This document shows positions 33,216 to 45,660 of a stretch of 64,000 nucleotides of DNA, piece after piece. The DNA is from Ailurus styani (taxonomy: Eukaryota > Chordata > Mammalia > Carnivora > Ailuridae), in the NCBI GenBank assembly GCA_002007465.1, contig LNAC01000003.1:12979821-13043820 (forward strand), in the 5' to 3' direction. How positions within the stretch are numbered: position 1 is the first letter of the stretch; each line of letters starts with the position of its first letter. The translations under genes and the position numbers were made by a program. The notes beneath the pieces are model-generated. The model did no database searches and was not told the DNA's origin. It saw nothing but the letters and a program-made list of their open reading frames with translations.

Positions 33216-35479
33216 AAGGATGCTTTTTCCATAGTTTTTAAAATCTACATCAGTATGTATTTATTATATAGGTACATATACTTTATAATATACTGAAATT
33301 AAATAATACCTGTCATTACCTGGTTCTCTTCCTCACTTTTCCCATTCACAGTATATCCTGGAGACTTAACACACACACACTTTTTACATTTTTTAAACAG
33401 CTCCATAATAGTTCAAAATAACTTTGTATAAAAGTATATATGCAAAATAACTTTTTATACAAGCGAGAATTCTGTATCAGGATTGTTCTTAAAGGTTCTT
33501 CACATTTCAGATAGATATATCCCAGATAGCATTCCAAATTAATATGTGTACACACACACACACACACAAACCACCTGTAGATTCATATAGTACCCTTGTG
33601 GGTTCCGAGTCATATTTGTCTAACTGTCTGGTCCAGTGTCCATACCATCCATAACAGCTTTATGGAACATTCCTGATAGAGCAAGTTTCATGAACACCAT
33701 CACCAAACAATAAAGAGATGTCAGAGATTACACCTGTGCCTTACTTTCTGACAACATTTTTTCATCCATGTTTGATTGATTTGGGACCATGGCTACCTAA
33801 CAGTTTTGGGTTTAGAAGAGTTAATACAGATTTAATGTATCTGTCCAATTCATAAAATAGAAGAAGTAGCACAATAACCAAGAGTGTCTGGCTCACTTTC
33901 TAAAGAATTCCTATATTTTGAAGATGTTAATGTCTAAGCCGATGAAAATGTACTTCACTAAAACATGACAAGGAGATTTAAAAAGACGATTTCATTTGCT
34001 AGTGCTAAAAAACTCAGACTTGTCTATATGAAAAAGTAGAGTACACGATAATTGATACTATTACAAAAGTGCATGCCCCACATTATCCAGTCATGTTAGT
34101 TGTCTTCGACTTATGTATTTGTCTCCATGCTTCTAATATATTCACTGTTGGTCATCCGCGACCCCAAATGTACATTACTGATCCTGGCACACCAATGACA
34201 GCCAAGCTATACATAATATTAGCTGATGCTTATCCAAGAATTTTTAGGATCTGCCCTTTCAAACTACTAACACTTCAGAGGACTGTAATGTCTCTTTCCC
34301 TGCCATTTGCTGAAAGTGTTTTGTTGTTTTAGAAACTGTTGTTCCCAGTAATAGTAACACATACAAGTCTTGCATCTCTTCAATGCCTAAATCTTATCAA
34401 TGTTTCCTTTTAGAATTGTATGTAAATGCCGTGTTAAATTTTATTTTTTGTAATCTCTTTAATCAGAAACAAGGGAATTAGCCAGCTGTTTGGAACTCAT
34501 GTTAAGAAGTAATTAAACATCTGATTGAATATCTGTGCATATCAAATAGGAGAGGCTAGTGTTTGTACACATGACAGACTACACTGATTGTAATTTAAAA
34601 AGGTTTTACCAGATGACAATGGTAGAGTGAGTGGTAGTGAAGGATTTACTCCAATATTCTATGTCTATGATAATTTTTCCTCAAAAAAAAAAAATCCCAT
34701 ATTTTGGCACACAGTTTAGCATAACATGTAAATCATGGGAGCTAAATTCTTCATCAATTGAAACACATCTTTACAGTTGAAAACCAATATATATTTTTGT
34801 ATCATGTAAAGCAACGGTGCACATTTTGCAAGTTTTATGAAATTAAATTATCTGATTTTTGTTATAAAAACATTTCTCAGTACCTTTTGCATTTTAAGAT
34901 GAATAAATAGAAAACAGCAAAGGAATTATTTTTAAATTCATATATTAATGTATTAGTTGTTTTAGGAAAGCTACATGGTATGTTTTCTTTTAAGACTTAC
35001 CATGTATAGGCTATGTCCAGAATAACTGTCGAATAATTTACTATCTACTTAGGTCTTTTCCTATAGAACCATGCTGTGATAGTCCTTGCATTTAAAAGTA
35101 TATGTATTGAAAAATAAGTATTAAAAATGAAAATAAAATATGCATTCTAATATTTTATAGTACTAATACTGTCTTAGCTTAATTGATATGTGGTTGGAGA
35201 AGTCAGAGCTGTTTATTTAAATCACTGGAAGTTTGGAAAAAAATAAAAATATTATACCTTTGAGCTTTATATTAAGATTTGCATAGTGGACCAGACTATT
35301 AATCTTTTTGGTCTGATATCACATAGTGGATAATTTTTCATGCTTAAGAAGAAGATAAAATCCTCCATAACACATATGCCCAATCGTGCAATGAAATTTT
35401 ATTTCCTGGACTTCTTCAGAGTAAAAAGTGTCTATTCATCATTATGTTTCATTTTATGATGTAGACTATTGCCCAGAGG
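33216..35479. other. Unique AT-rich sequence
   Basis: No gene was recognised. Short CA tracts at 33368-33380 and 33551-33568. The 87-codon open stretch at 34069-34332 has no known domain. Confidence 0.45.
33551..33568 (+). repeat. (CA)9 microsatellite
   Basis: Uninterrupted CA units. Confidence 0.95.
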
Positions 35480-35575
35480 AATTCTGTAAAGATCCAAAGA
35501 TTAATTTTACACGTGGCACCAAGTTGGACTTGAATCTAGACTTTGAAACTCTGTAATAATTCTTTTACTAATATG
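35480..35575 (-). mobile_element. Possible MIR relic
   Basis: 'aagttggacttgaatctagac' and the surrounding order resemble reversed MIR ('cagagccaggattcgaacccag'). Very decayed. Confidence 0.35.
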
Positions 35576-35960
35576 ATTATTTTTTATAATTCCCTAGAGG
35601 TTACTGTAATATAAGTCAACACTATTTGATAAGTTGCAGAAATGATACATTTCAGGGCAATGAAACTGGCACATTTTACTAAAGTCTTTCAAAGCCTACT
35701 ATTACAACAGTTGATAAAGTCCTAAAACAGCAGTTCAAACATCACTATCTTATATTTGTGTCCTAAAAGACTGTGGAACCAAGAGTTCAACAGTGTTCTG
35801 CAGTATTTTCATAAAGTATGATTTATCTTCTAGCCCAGAATTTAGAGGGTTATATTTGGTCACTGACTGTAAATTCAGAGCTGTCCAAAGAATGTCATAG
35901 AGGTTCAGCAGATAAAATACTCCTCAACTGAAATTATCTTTTATTATTTTTTTAAGTTTT

Positions 35961-36164
35961 GGGCGCCTGGGTGGCTCAGTGGGTTAAAGCCGCTGCCTTC
36001 GGCTCAGGTCATGATCCCAGGATCCTGGGATCGAGGCCCACGTCGGGCTCTCTGCTCAGCAGGGAGCCTGCTTCCTCCTCTCTCCTCTCTCTCTGCCTGC
36101 CTCTCTGCCTATTTGTGATCTCTCTCTCTGTGTCAAATGAATAAATTAAAAAAAAAATCTTAAA
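35961..36164 (+). mobile_element. Can-SINE, mustelid-type, exact 19-bp TSD
   Basis: Near-consensus head 'gggcgcctgggtggctcag', 'tgggttaaagccgctgcc', 'gatcctgggatcgaggccc', CT-rich body and 'tgtcaaatgaataaatt' plus A tail. The exact duplication tattatttttttaagtttt occurs at 35942-35960 and 36165-36183. It inserted in the T-rich end of a reversed L1. Probably one of the youngest insertions here. Confidence 0.97.
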
Positions 36165-36345
36165 TATTATTTTTTTAAGTTTTTAAAATTTGAATATAGT
36201 TGACACACAATGTTACATTAGCTTCAAGTATACAGCATGGTGATTCAGCATCTCTATATGTTATGCTGTACTCACCACAAGTGTAGCTACCATCTGTCAT
36301 TATAGAACACTATTACAGTATCACTGAGTATATTCTGAAATTATA
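36165..36345 (-). mobile_element. L1 3' end, reversed
   Basis: T-rich start, 'gaatatagttgacacacaat', 'gttacattagcttcaagtat', 'tatgctgtactcaccacaag', 'gtagctaccatctgtcatta'. Same L1 3' family as 44374-44667 (+) and 46490-46660 (-). Confidence 0.8.
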
Positions 36346-37011
36346 TTTTATTGGACAGACTACATTAAATTGTACTAAAGGTGAAGGTTTTCCTGGGTCT
36401 TTGGTATCTTCTAACATCTCTGATTGTGTAATTGTATGTAATCTTATATTTTCAATATCGACTCCTGTTCCTATAGAGAGTATATGTACATATTAGTATG
36501 ATTTCCAGAATGTCCATGTAAGATCAACACTTATTTCTTCTACTTTTTTAACAACAAGATTAGGTAAGTTCCTAGACTCAGCTAGTTTGTCTTGTTCTTA
36601 GATCTCAAGTTGACCTGGGAAAGCTGAGGATCAACAATGAGGACGTTATTCCTGATCAGCTGTACTCCACCAAACTCTCTGGTCATGCTGCATTTTAAGT
36701 TCTACTAATAGTGATGAGCTTCGCCTGATGTAGGTTTTGCGGGCACCAGCATGCATCAGACTTGCCTCCTTAAGTGTGGGCTTGCAAGTAGGGGTTAGTT
36801 TAGCTTTCAGAAGGTCTGGTCTGCAATAGTGTGCTGATATGACTTCCTGAATCTACTTCTGTACTTTTTTTAACGTGTAAATGTAGTTTGATTTACCAAT
36901 GAGGTGTTCTGGTCTGATCTGTCTCTCAGTCTCACTAGTGATCTGTGTCACTAGTGATTGTGTACCAGCTAAACAGGGACAATACCTGTATCTAGTTCTC
37001 TGGTCCCCTGA

Positions 37012-37065
<54 letters not shown>

Positions 37066-37228
37066 AATATTAAATTTCAAAAAGTCAAGAGGACTACTTA
37101 ACAAATTCTCATGATCCATCAGCCAACATCAACAATTTTCGTCGAATCCAGTGTACCCTCCAAGAGACACCCATGCTCCAGTCATAACAATCTACTCTCT
37201 GTTTGATAAACACATCCATTTCAGCCTT
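36346..37228. other. Unique sequence plus TG tract
   Basis: No gene was recognised. The open frames at 36899-37114 and 36853-37119 are read through the TG tract. Confidence 0.45.
37013..37062 (+). repeat. (TG)25 microsatellite
   Basis: Fifty nt of uninterrupted TG; likely polymorphic. Confidence 0.98.
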
Positions 37229-37242
37229 TCCTTACACTAATT

Positions 37243-37445
37243 TCTTTTTTTTAAAGATTTTATTTATTTATTTGACACACAGAGAGAGATCAGATCACAA
37301 GTAGGCAGAAAGGCAGGCAGAGAGAGAGGAGGAAGCAGGCTCCTTGCCGAGCAGGGAGCCCGATGCGGGACTCAATTCCAGGACCCTGAGATCATGACCT
37401 GAGCCAAAGGCAGAGGCTTTAACCCACTGGGCCACCCAGGCGCCC
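37243..37445 (-). mobile_element. Can-SINE, exact 14-bp TSD
   Basis: 'aaagattttatttatttatt', 'gatcacaagtaggcagaaag', 'gagatcatgacctgagcc', head complement 'actgggccacccaggcgccc'. Exact duplication tccttacactaatt at 37229-37242 and 37446-37459. Confidence 0.96.
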
Positions 37446-37459
37446 TCCTTACACTAATT

Positions 37460-39354
37460 CCTCTGCCTAATGTCCTTATAACGTCCCAGTTCTGTATTCT
37501 AAGCTCAGCAGACTCCTTCGCTGTCTAGTTTCACTTTAATCTTTGAGAAGTGTGACCTGAAAACCAAGTTCCCTCTTTAATCCCTCCCCACAGCATTTTG
37601 AAGTCATTCCATCATCTTTTAAATTATACTTTTTGCAGAAACCGCTATGATCATTTTAGGGAGTGGTTACTTATGGTCATGAAGATCATCCTTCTTAGAT
37701 ATTTTCACATTATGTGTTTAACTCTTAGGGCTGAAGCATGTTTGAATGAGACCATAACAAATCCTTAATAATACAGTATTTATTATATCTTGCATAATAA
37801 TGTAAATGAAAATTTCCCCTGCATTTCTCCTTTAGACTTTGTGGATAAAATACTTCCCTATCTGAGTACATTTCTGGTAAACATGTTATTATTTTTCATG
37901 CCACTGTCCTGGATAAAATAAAATTCTGAAACAGTACCAACTGTTTTTGAAATATGCATATTTGTCTCACTTTAAAGTTTATGTTTGAGAATCATATTAA
38001 GTCTAAAAACAGTATCAGCAACACTACCTATAAATGCCAGTGGTGTTAATCCATGTACATTCATCCACATTTCACTACCTGGTTCATAGGGTTATTGAAC
38101 TGCTCGTTGTAATTTAAGTGAAGTGACAGGTCAATTCAAGCAACTGGTTTGATCTTGTTTCTGCTACTTGCTTTTGATTGAAATTACCCACAATGACCAA
38201 TGTGTTGACACTGTATTAACACGGCTTCACGCTCAGTGGCATCTCTGGCACAGAGCAGGGTGGAAATTCAAAGGGTATTTTGGGGAAAGTGGGTGAGGTT
38301 GAGGGCATGTTAATTATTTCAGTTTTAGGACAGATACAGTATTCACTTAAGGAAAGTAAAATCGTGCAGTTTTATACATGCATATAAAAGATGCCTCCCT
38401 AAATAATGTGACTTACCAAACTTTGAAAGTTGACTTTAAAACCCACCAAATACTTTTTAAAAAATCTGTTCACTTTCTGTTGATCCCTCCCTCAAATTGA
38501 GGTGTGCATTCTCTAGGGGAAATATATCTTCATATGTGTCTTATAAGATATGTATAGGATATATAAACTTTAATATTACTCCACTATAAATTTATTTATA
38601 TGTAGAAACATATATGTGTGTGTGTGCGTGTGTATATATTTTTTTCTAATTAAATATAATTTAACCAAGAGAATGATGATGTCTAGTGGTCAGATTCCCA
38701 AATTACATCTTACTCTAATAGAATTACTAGGCACATTAATCAGCCAGGTCATCAACTCTGATTTTATAGGGTTTATTCTTCAGTTAAATTAGATCATCCA
38801 CTGGTGAGGAATAATATTTTTCCACAGCCATTGGGCCAAACCTGAAAATACAATGATTTTTCATCTCTAAAGGACTGTCAGTAGCAATTAACGGGATTTA
38901 TTATTAAAGTGTCTGAAATCACAGATTCTAATTTTCTGCTTCAGTGTATGAATCTGTACTATTATATTTGCTCACAAATTTGCATAATTTAGAAGTTTAA
39001 AACACTCCCAAACTTCAAGTATTTGTTCTCTGTCATGGCAAATGTACTGTCCCATGTTTCTAATCTGCTTTTGCAGATTACAAAATTGTGTCAAGAAAAA
39101 GTCTCACTGCAACTTTCCAAACAAAGGTTCAATAGAATTGTGATACAAGACACTGAATTTTAAAAAACAATTTATCTTAAGCTGACTTTAGGTAATTAAC
39201 ATTAGTAGAATTCTTTCACAGGCCACCTACATCTTCAATACATAATATATATTCAGAGGTTTGTAGTGGATTCACATTTTAGAAATAAATATTACTAGTA
39301 ATAATGCATGATTTTGATTAAATTAAAATACCTGCTTCTCAGTTAAATGAAAAA
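37460..39354. other. Unique AT-rich sequence
   Basis: Nothing recognised except a short TG/TA tract at 38611-38639. Confidence 0.45.
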
Positions 39355-39500
39355 ATTAATTCTCACAAAATCTTTATTATTTGCATTAACAGATGAGGTT
39401 ACTGAGACTTACAGTGATTGAATTCCTTATCACTCAGCTAATAAACTGATTAGCCAAGATTCCAACACTGTTCTATTTCTATAGCTTCTTTCTTCCCCAT
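39355..39500 (-). mobile_element. MIR, reversed
   Basis: 'attaacagatgaggttactg', 'agacttacagtgattgaatt', 'cactcagctaataaactg', 'gccaagattccaacactgtt' match the reversed MIR core. Confidence 0.6.
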
Positions 39501-41534
39501 TGCTTCATTTTGCAGTCGTCAGGAAGGTACAGGGGTTCTACTTTAGACAGTTCTACCTGCCAAATCATCAGCCTACACTGTCTCCTTTACTATATCAATA
39601 TACTTAAATTAAATAAAATACACTTTAAGCATAATGTAATTTCACAGGAATACATCACATTATAAATGTGACAATGCAAAATAGATTACACGTGAAATAA
39701 TGTAAAAAAAAGAATTTAAAATTTTTGGTAATTGTTTTATTAAAATACCAACCCCTAGGTGGATTTATTTCATATAGTGAACTGAATAACGTGTCCAACT
39801 TTCTTGGAAAATATTTGTTCATTGCACACACAAGAGGGACAAAAGCTATTCATTAGTCGACTTCTTCCCGACTAATTATAAACTAGAGAACATGCTTGGA
39901 ATCACTCTGGGAAATATATTTCTAGGGGAAAATAGACAAACGTATATGTAACAGCTAAACATTCCTAAAGTGTGAGATTCTTCAGATTTACTTTCTTCAT
40001 CGCTTTAAGTTTAGTCTTAGGAACTGTCATTTCTCTTGTTCTGCATAAAATATGGCATTAAATCAGCCATACTCTTCCTTTCAAGTTGATTTGTGTTCCC
40101 TGACACAGGGGCATCAAATCACTGTGGGGTAGCCCCCTGCTCTTGATTGCCTGGGAGAATAAAATTGGTAAAGAGATAGTGCATCACTGGAAAACCCAAC
40201 TGAAAGAAAGCACAGAGCCAAACCATTGATTTGACCTGTTAAATGGATTATTCAAGCTGCGTATAAAATTTTCTTATAGTTTTAAGTTGTCATTAAATTG
40301 ATTTATGATTAATGCTGGGTGAAGAGTTCAGGATAATAAATCTGGACTTAATCTATACAAAAGCATACATATATATTCTGTCTCCCAACAGAAGCAAGGT
40401 CTTTTTATTAGCTGTGTTCAGATCGGACTCATGAAATCTTCCACTCTAAACAACTCAGATGCAGAAAGAGAACTCATCTTGTTCTTATTCTATTCCTTTG
40501 GAGTCCTCGGAAGATTTTCTAAATGAAGTTGTGGGAACAGACTATAGGATTCAAGGTAGTCATGTGTATGTAAATATGTCGGTGTGTTTTAGAGTTTCAT
40601 CACCTACTCCCTCTGTCTATTTGTTGTCTTTCCTTTTGAGCCTGATGGAAGCAGGAATAAGCAAAAAAAAATGATAAATGATTCCAGAAAGCATGGGAAT
40701 TTCACAGTTTAAAGACACTGGGGTATAGCCTACATTGAAGAATATTTTATATAGCATAATACAACATTCCACCAGGTTTTTGTTAGGCTTACCCAGTTGA
40801 AGACTGAAAAAAATAAGCAACATTAGTAAATCAAAGGAATAAAATAGTTTCATATTTAACATAAAACTTTTTTTATTTAGCCTAATGGCTACTTTTAAGT
40901 GGAGATAATTTTTCTTTATCATACTCTCTTACAGAATGTTTTATCTAGATAAATGATACATTTTTTTTCTAGGAGAAATATTTTATGTCTCATTGTACTA
41001 AATGTTAATATGCAATAGCATTTTTCTTTTTATGTTTTTATTCATTTTATATTTTAGTCTCATAAAATTTGAATGTTTGTAGCAATTATTTGGGTACTTA
41101 ATCCATAGATAGATATTATTGAAATTGAACCATTTCAACTTACTTCCTTAGACTGATTTGTCTTCAAAAATAATTTGAAACTAGTTAATCAGATAAAGTG
41201 TTTTCAAATAACAAAGTATTCTACCTTTAAATGGCATTGCAGATATTAATATAAATACAGCGATAGGCATATTCACAAAACTTTAGCACACGCCTTGGGA
41301 AACATCTGAAATACCAGACATTGCTTATATTGGGTATAGATTATAGACTGTATGCTTTCCAACTTTTTTAAATCTTTTTTTCCTGATAATAAAGCAATAT
41401 ACATTCAAGTTTTCAGAAATATTAACCTAAAAGTATCCATATCTTGAATACTGCAAATTATATTTTCTTGGCCAAAAGTATGCATCTCAATAACCATTCA
41501 TATCAGGAAACAGAATGAACATTAAGGTAGGAAT
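39501..41534. other. Unique AT-rich sequence
   Basis: Nothing recognised. Open frames at 40459-40674 (+) and 40617-40922 (-) look like chance. Confidence 0.45.
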
Positions 41535-41720
41535 CATGAGCTAATTACTTAGCTTTAGACTTTGCATAGTTAATTAGCATGACCTCCAAGTGTCTTTTAT
41601 CTCTAAAATGATATAATATCTGTCCAATTTACCTAACAGGCTTTTTCTGAAACAAAGGAAATGAGATAATATGTGTTAATGCATTTTCTAATCTCTGAAA
41701 TGCTATTTGAGGATGATTTC
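41535..41720 (+). mobile_element. MIR
   Basis: 'ctaattacttagctttagac', 'ttatctctaaaatgatataa', 'caatttacctaacaggcttt', 'gaaatgagataatatgtgtt' follow the MIR order after the core. Confidence 0.5.
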
Positions 41721-42752
41721 TTAGAAATTTATCTTTACTATTTTCCTGCCTTATGTATATACCTAAACAGCATTTCTGCAGAAATGGATAGATTAAAGGA
41801 GATGTTACTCAATGAGTAGCATGTGAATAGAAATAAAATAAACTGCAAAGTTCCAAGGAAATGGTTTGTGGCCACTTAATGAACTCCCTGGCACCTCAGA
41901 GAATGCAATGATAACTGAAAAAAGGTGATGGATGGTGAGAAGCGTGCACCAAATAAAAGTCATCGAGTCCTGAAAATCATATGCATATCCTCTCCCAATC
42001 TGTAATTGCCTTCTCAATCAGTAAAGCAGTTTACATGGGCATGTCATTTCCTATTTCCTCACAAGGACATGACCTGCACAGATTAGACAGTAATGAGACG
42101 TCATCTACCCCTAGCCCTGTTGTTACTATCTTTTGTCCAAATCTTTGCATTTTGTAACTTTAACCTGATTTCATGAATAACAATATTTGGGGTCAGACCA
42201 AAGGGAGTGTTTGTCTGTCTCCTGAATTCCTCAGTGATATCCTAGCTTTGGGGGTGGGCAAAGGGCGGAGAAAACGAAGTGGAAGAGGATTCTGAATTAC
42301 AGACTCTGAGAATGAGGAATTAATGGGAACATCCTATGACCACATCCCAGGTAGGAGAGGGAGAGGACTGACAAAACTTAATCTATTACCTAATAAAAAG
42401 TTATACCTAACTACGGAAATTACAGTTAATGACCTTTTCTTCATAGCACCCAAGAACTTTAAAATAATTACATTTTCTTATTAGCGATCAAAACAACACA
42501 AAGATCTACCAATATAATTTGGTTTTATGTCCCTAGTAGAACAATGTTTCTACATTTCCATGAGATTGATTATAAAGGAACAGAATAAGTCTATCTAACT
42601 TTTGAATGGCATGTTTCATTTAGTAGGACTTAGGGAATAAAGCCAACTTTACAAAAATGTTCAATTTTGTGTTCTGCAATTTTTTATCTTTTGGAACACT
42701 CATCCATTTGCCACATAAATTAAGAACTAAACAATGTTTACTTTAACAAATA
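41721..42752. other. Unique sequence, nothing recognised
   Basis: No signature was seen. Confidence 0.45.
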
Positions 42753-42765
42753 TGGAAGGACAAAT

Positions 42766-42950
42766 AATTTTTTTTTAAGATTTCTGACTTATTTATTTGT
42801 CATAGAGACAGGGACAGCAACAGAGCACAGGACCTGGGAGGAGAGGAAGAAGCAGACTCCCCGCTGAGCAAGGAGCCTGACATGGGTCTCAATCTCAGGA
42901 CCCTGGGATCATGACATGAGTCAAAGACACACTTAACTACCCAGGTTCCC
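42766..42950 (-). mobile_element. Can-SINE, exact 13-bp TSD
   Basis: T-rich tail side, 'gacttatttatttgtcatag', 'gggatcatgacatgagtc', decayed head complement 'acttaactacccaggttccc'. Duplication tggaaggacaaat at 42753-42765 and 42951-42963. The minus-strand open frame at 42800-43024 overlaps it. Confidence 0.93.
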
Positions 42951-43224
42951 TGGAAGGACAAATTTTTAATGAAAAAAAAATGGGGACACTTTTCCAGTAA
43001 GTATCTAGGCAATAATAATAACAAATAATAATGACTATCGAATTTTTACTGAAAACATGGAGATTCAATCATATGTTTGCCTGTGTCTCAGTCTGTCTCC
43101 CCATTTGCTTAGAAGTGCTACAGCGTTTAAGGTTATTAAGCCAGAAGCCTGTCATGAAGAATCTAGTCACAGCCTTCTTTGTTACAATAAAACACGAATG
43201 ACTTTAATGTGGTTTCTATGGCCC

Positions 43225-43565
43225 TTGTCTAACCGCTCAGGCTGTTCTAACAAAATGCCACAGCCCAGCTGGCTTAAACAACATACATTTCCTTCTCACA
43301 GTTCTGCAGGCTGGAAGCCTGAGCCGAGGGTGTCGGCATAGAGGCCTCTTCCTGGTTTGCAGAGGTCTTCTTCTCGCTGTGGCCTCATATGGGCAGAGAC
43401 AGGGCTCCTGTGTCTCTTCCCCTTCCATAAGGCCAGGAATCCCATCACAACTGCTCTACCCTCATGACCTCATTTAAACTGAATTATGCCCCCAAATTCC
43501 ATCTCTATGTACCATTGGCTACATTTGAATTTGGGGCGGCGGAACACCATCCAGCCAATCAACCC
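43225..43565 (-). mobile_element. Reversed LTR-like ancient repeat
   Basis: 'caaaatgccacagcccagct', 'ggcttaaacaacatacattt', 'tctcacagttctgcaggctg', 'gaggcctcttcctggtttgc', 'atgacctcatttaaactgaa', 'tgcccccaaattccatctct'. This is the reverse of the LTR family at 2863-3240. Open frames at 43057-43341 and 43237-43428 derive from it. Confidence 0.8.
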
Positions 43566-43589
43566 TATAGGATTTAGACCCCAAATACC

Positions 43590-44030
43590 TCACCATGTAT
43601 TACTCTACTTTTTCCCGTAGATGTAAGCCCCTCTGGCCTCTTTTGGGGAGTTCTAAAAATCAAGTGTCTGTTTCTTGCCTTGGCACCTGTGCAAGTGTTT
43701 TCCCTTTTCCTAAAACTCTCTCTTTGCCTATGCTTGTCTGGTCTCTCTTCATTTGGTTCTCTAGTGAAACAGGCGGACTCCAATCTCCTCCAGCCTCTCT
43801 CATACCACGTGGTCCTGCTTTGGCTTCCTTCTAGCATTTATCAATATCTAGAACTAGCTCCTTTGTACATGGATTTATGGATGTTTTTGGTCTATTTTTC
43901 CCACAGAATACAAAAACCCCCTGAGAGCGACCTACCTCAATCTGACTTGTCCTCTACTTTTCTTCAAATGCCTAGCATAGAGTATTCCCTCAAGAAATAA
44001 TTTACTGAATGAGTTCATAAATGAAAATGT
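43590..44030 (+). mobile_element. L2 3' end
   Basis: 'cacctgtgcaagtgttttcc', 'ctaaaactctctctttgcct', 'caaatgcctagcatagagta' and 'aataatttactgaatgagt' follow the L2 3' order. The three open frames around 43574-44000 lie in it. Confidence 0.6.
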
Positions 44031-44179
44031 ACTTATGAAGCAGAAACAACATTCTGGATCTTAGAATTTGAAATTGCCTCTCAATGTAAAAGTGACTTCT
44101 CTTCTACCTCCCCTCAAAAAAGAAATCAATAAAGGAGCAGTTCCTATGCTCTCAGCCACAACAAGTGTGACATTAAAAA

Positions 44180-44273
44180 ATTTTTTCTTAAAGATTTTAT
44201 TTATTTATTTGAGAGAAAGTAAGAGCTAGAGAGAGAGCAAGCACTCACAGAGGGAATGGAAGAGAGAGAAGCA
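44180..44273 (-). mobile_element. Truncated Can-SINE
   Basis: 'aaagattttatttatttatt' and AG-rich body are present, but the tRNA-like head is missing after 'gagagagaagcaatt'. It abuts the L1 that follows, which suggests loss or replacement of the rest. Confidence 0.8.
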
Positions 44274-44373
44274 ATTATACTGCTGCTGCAGATATGAAAA
44301 TGAGGTTGCTAAAAACTCACTAAAAATAAAAATAAACGAACAAATAAACAGGCAAACAAACAAACAAAAAAAG

Positions 44374-44667
44374 CTGTATCAGACCTGTAAGTACAGAGAA
44401 CAAACTGGTGGTACCCAGAGGGGAGAGGGGTGAGGGATGGACAAAATAAAGATACAAGCTTCTGGTTACGGAATGAGTAAGTCACAGGGATAAAACGCAC
44501 AGCATAGGGAATAGAGTCAATGGTATTGTAATCACGCTGTATGGTGACAGATGGTAGCTTCACTTGTGGTAAGCACAGCAGAAGTTGTAAATTTGTTGAA
44601 TCACTATGTTGAACACCTGAAACTAAAGTAACATTGTGTGTCAACTATACCTCAATTAAAAAAAAAA
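44374..44667 (+). mobile_element. L1 3' end with poly-A
   Basis: 'agagaacaaactggtggtac', 'ccagaggggagaggggtgag', 'cacagcatagggaatagagt', 'gaatcactatgttgaacacc', 'tcaactatacctcaatt' then A10. Its start may reach back to about 44281. The 111-codon minus-strand open frame at 44309-44644 is antisense to it. Confidence 0.88.
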
Positions 44668-44679
44668 GGCACACGCTTC

Positions 44680-45059
44680 AACCTTCACGATCCATTATCC
44701 TTTCAATTCTTAATGGTTATAGGTAAAAACTAAATACATGAAATGAAGTTGTTTATGAGTTTATTTCTCTACTTTGACGAAAGATCTGAATTCACCATCC
44801 CCAACCACAGTCCGATAATAAGGCCTACGTCAGGATATGTCTGTGGCCTGGCAAAGTGAACGCAAAGCTTGTGATAGAACCATCCTAGGATTCGATCCAG
44901 TGAGGAAGTCCAGTCAGCTATAGAAATAAAAGGACAAGAGTTGGAGAGAAAATAAATAAATAAATAAATAATAAATAAGTTTTCATCTGCTTCTCAAAAT
45001 GAATATTTGCAGGTGATTTGTCAGTCAAACCTGAGTAAGTATTTGGAAAGTCTGCTGTT
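44680..45059. other. Unique sequence with AAAT tract
   Basis: An ATAA tract at 44950-44978; nothing else was recognised. Confidence 0.45.
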
Positions 45060-45660
45060 CCGTGATTAGGAGTCTATGGTTACACAGGGCACACTGCACT
45101 TCTCTCCGGAAGAGGAAAGTGACGGAAATCTTGCTGATAATGGGGTACATTTCTCTGGAAACAAATTCCAGGACAGTTGTTACAGACCATGTCCACTCAG
45201 CATCGTGTCCCACTCCATCGACCGCAGATCGCTGCACCAGGTTATTTAACGATGGCCTCCAGTCACCGAGAACAGGTTAGGCTCAGCGTGCTCTATTTAG
45301 AACCGCTATGTTTAGAAATACTTATCCAGGGCCATTACAGTCGAAAAGTGCTGATTCTTGAAGCGAAATAATTGAATTAGCTATAATCTTAGCAAGATTT
45401 TATTATGCAGTGTAGAAAACACCAAATCAGTTGTAATTAAAACCAAAGCTGTTTCGTTTATAATTTCACGTAAGAAATCCAAGCAGTTACCTAGGGCAGA
45501 TACCAACGGAGGTTTGAAAAGCAGGAAACAATCAGTGAGAGGGGAACTTGAAATGGATTCGCAGGAGTTTGCAGTGTACGTATAAACATGTGGAGGAAAA
45601 TGAGAACTAAGTTCATTGAGCATCGATCGAAGTCCTTCCACTGGTTCGCACATTTAATTC
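45060..45660. other. Unique CpG-enriched block; candidate regulatory element
   Basis: CpGs cluster here ('catcgtg', 'catcgaccgcagatcgctgc', 'aacgatggc', 'caccgag', 'gcatcgatcgaag', 'ggttcgcac') far above the window background. No repeat signature. Overlapping open frames exist on both strands (45062-45280 +, 45177-45371 +, 45025-45237 -, 45381-45653 -) but none has a domain I recognise. A donor-like 'gagaacaggttagg' lies at about 45269-45282. Confidence 0.35.

Noticed and set aside
33368..33568. Two CA tracts about 170 bp apart as a possible array
   Set aside because: Simple dinucleotide repeats; no repeat-spacer structure of any kind.
36853..37119. Open frames with (TH)n or (VC)n peptides
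   Set aside because: Translation of a (TG)25 microsatellite.
44309..44644. 111-codon minus-strand open frame
   Set aside because: It is antisense to an L1 3' untranslated end and reads through low-complexity AAAC/AAAT at one end.
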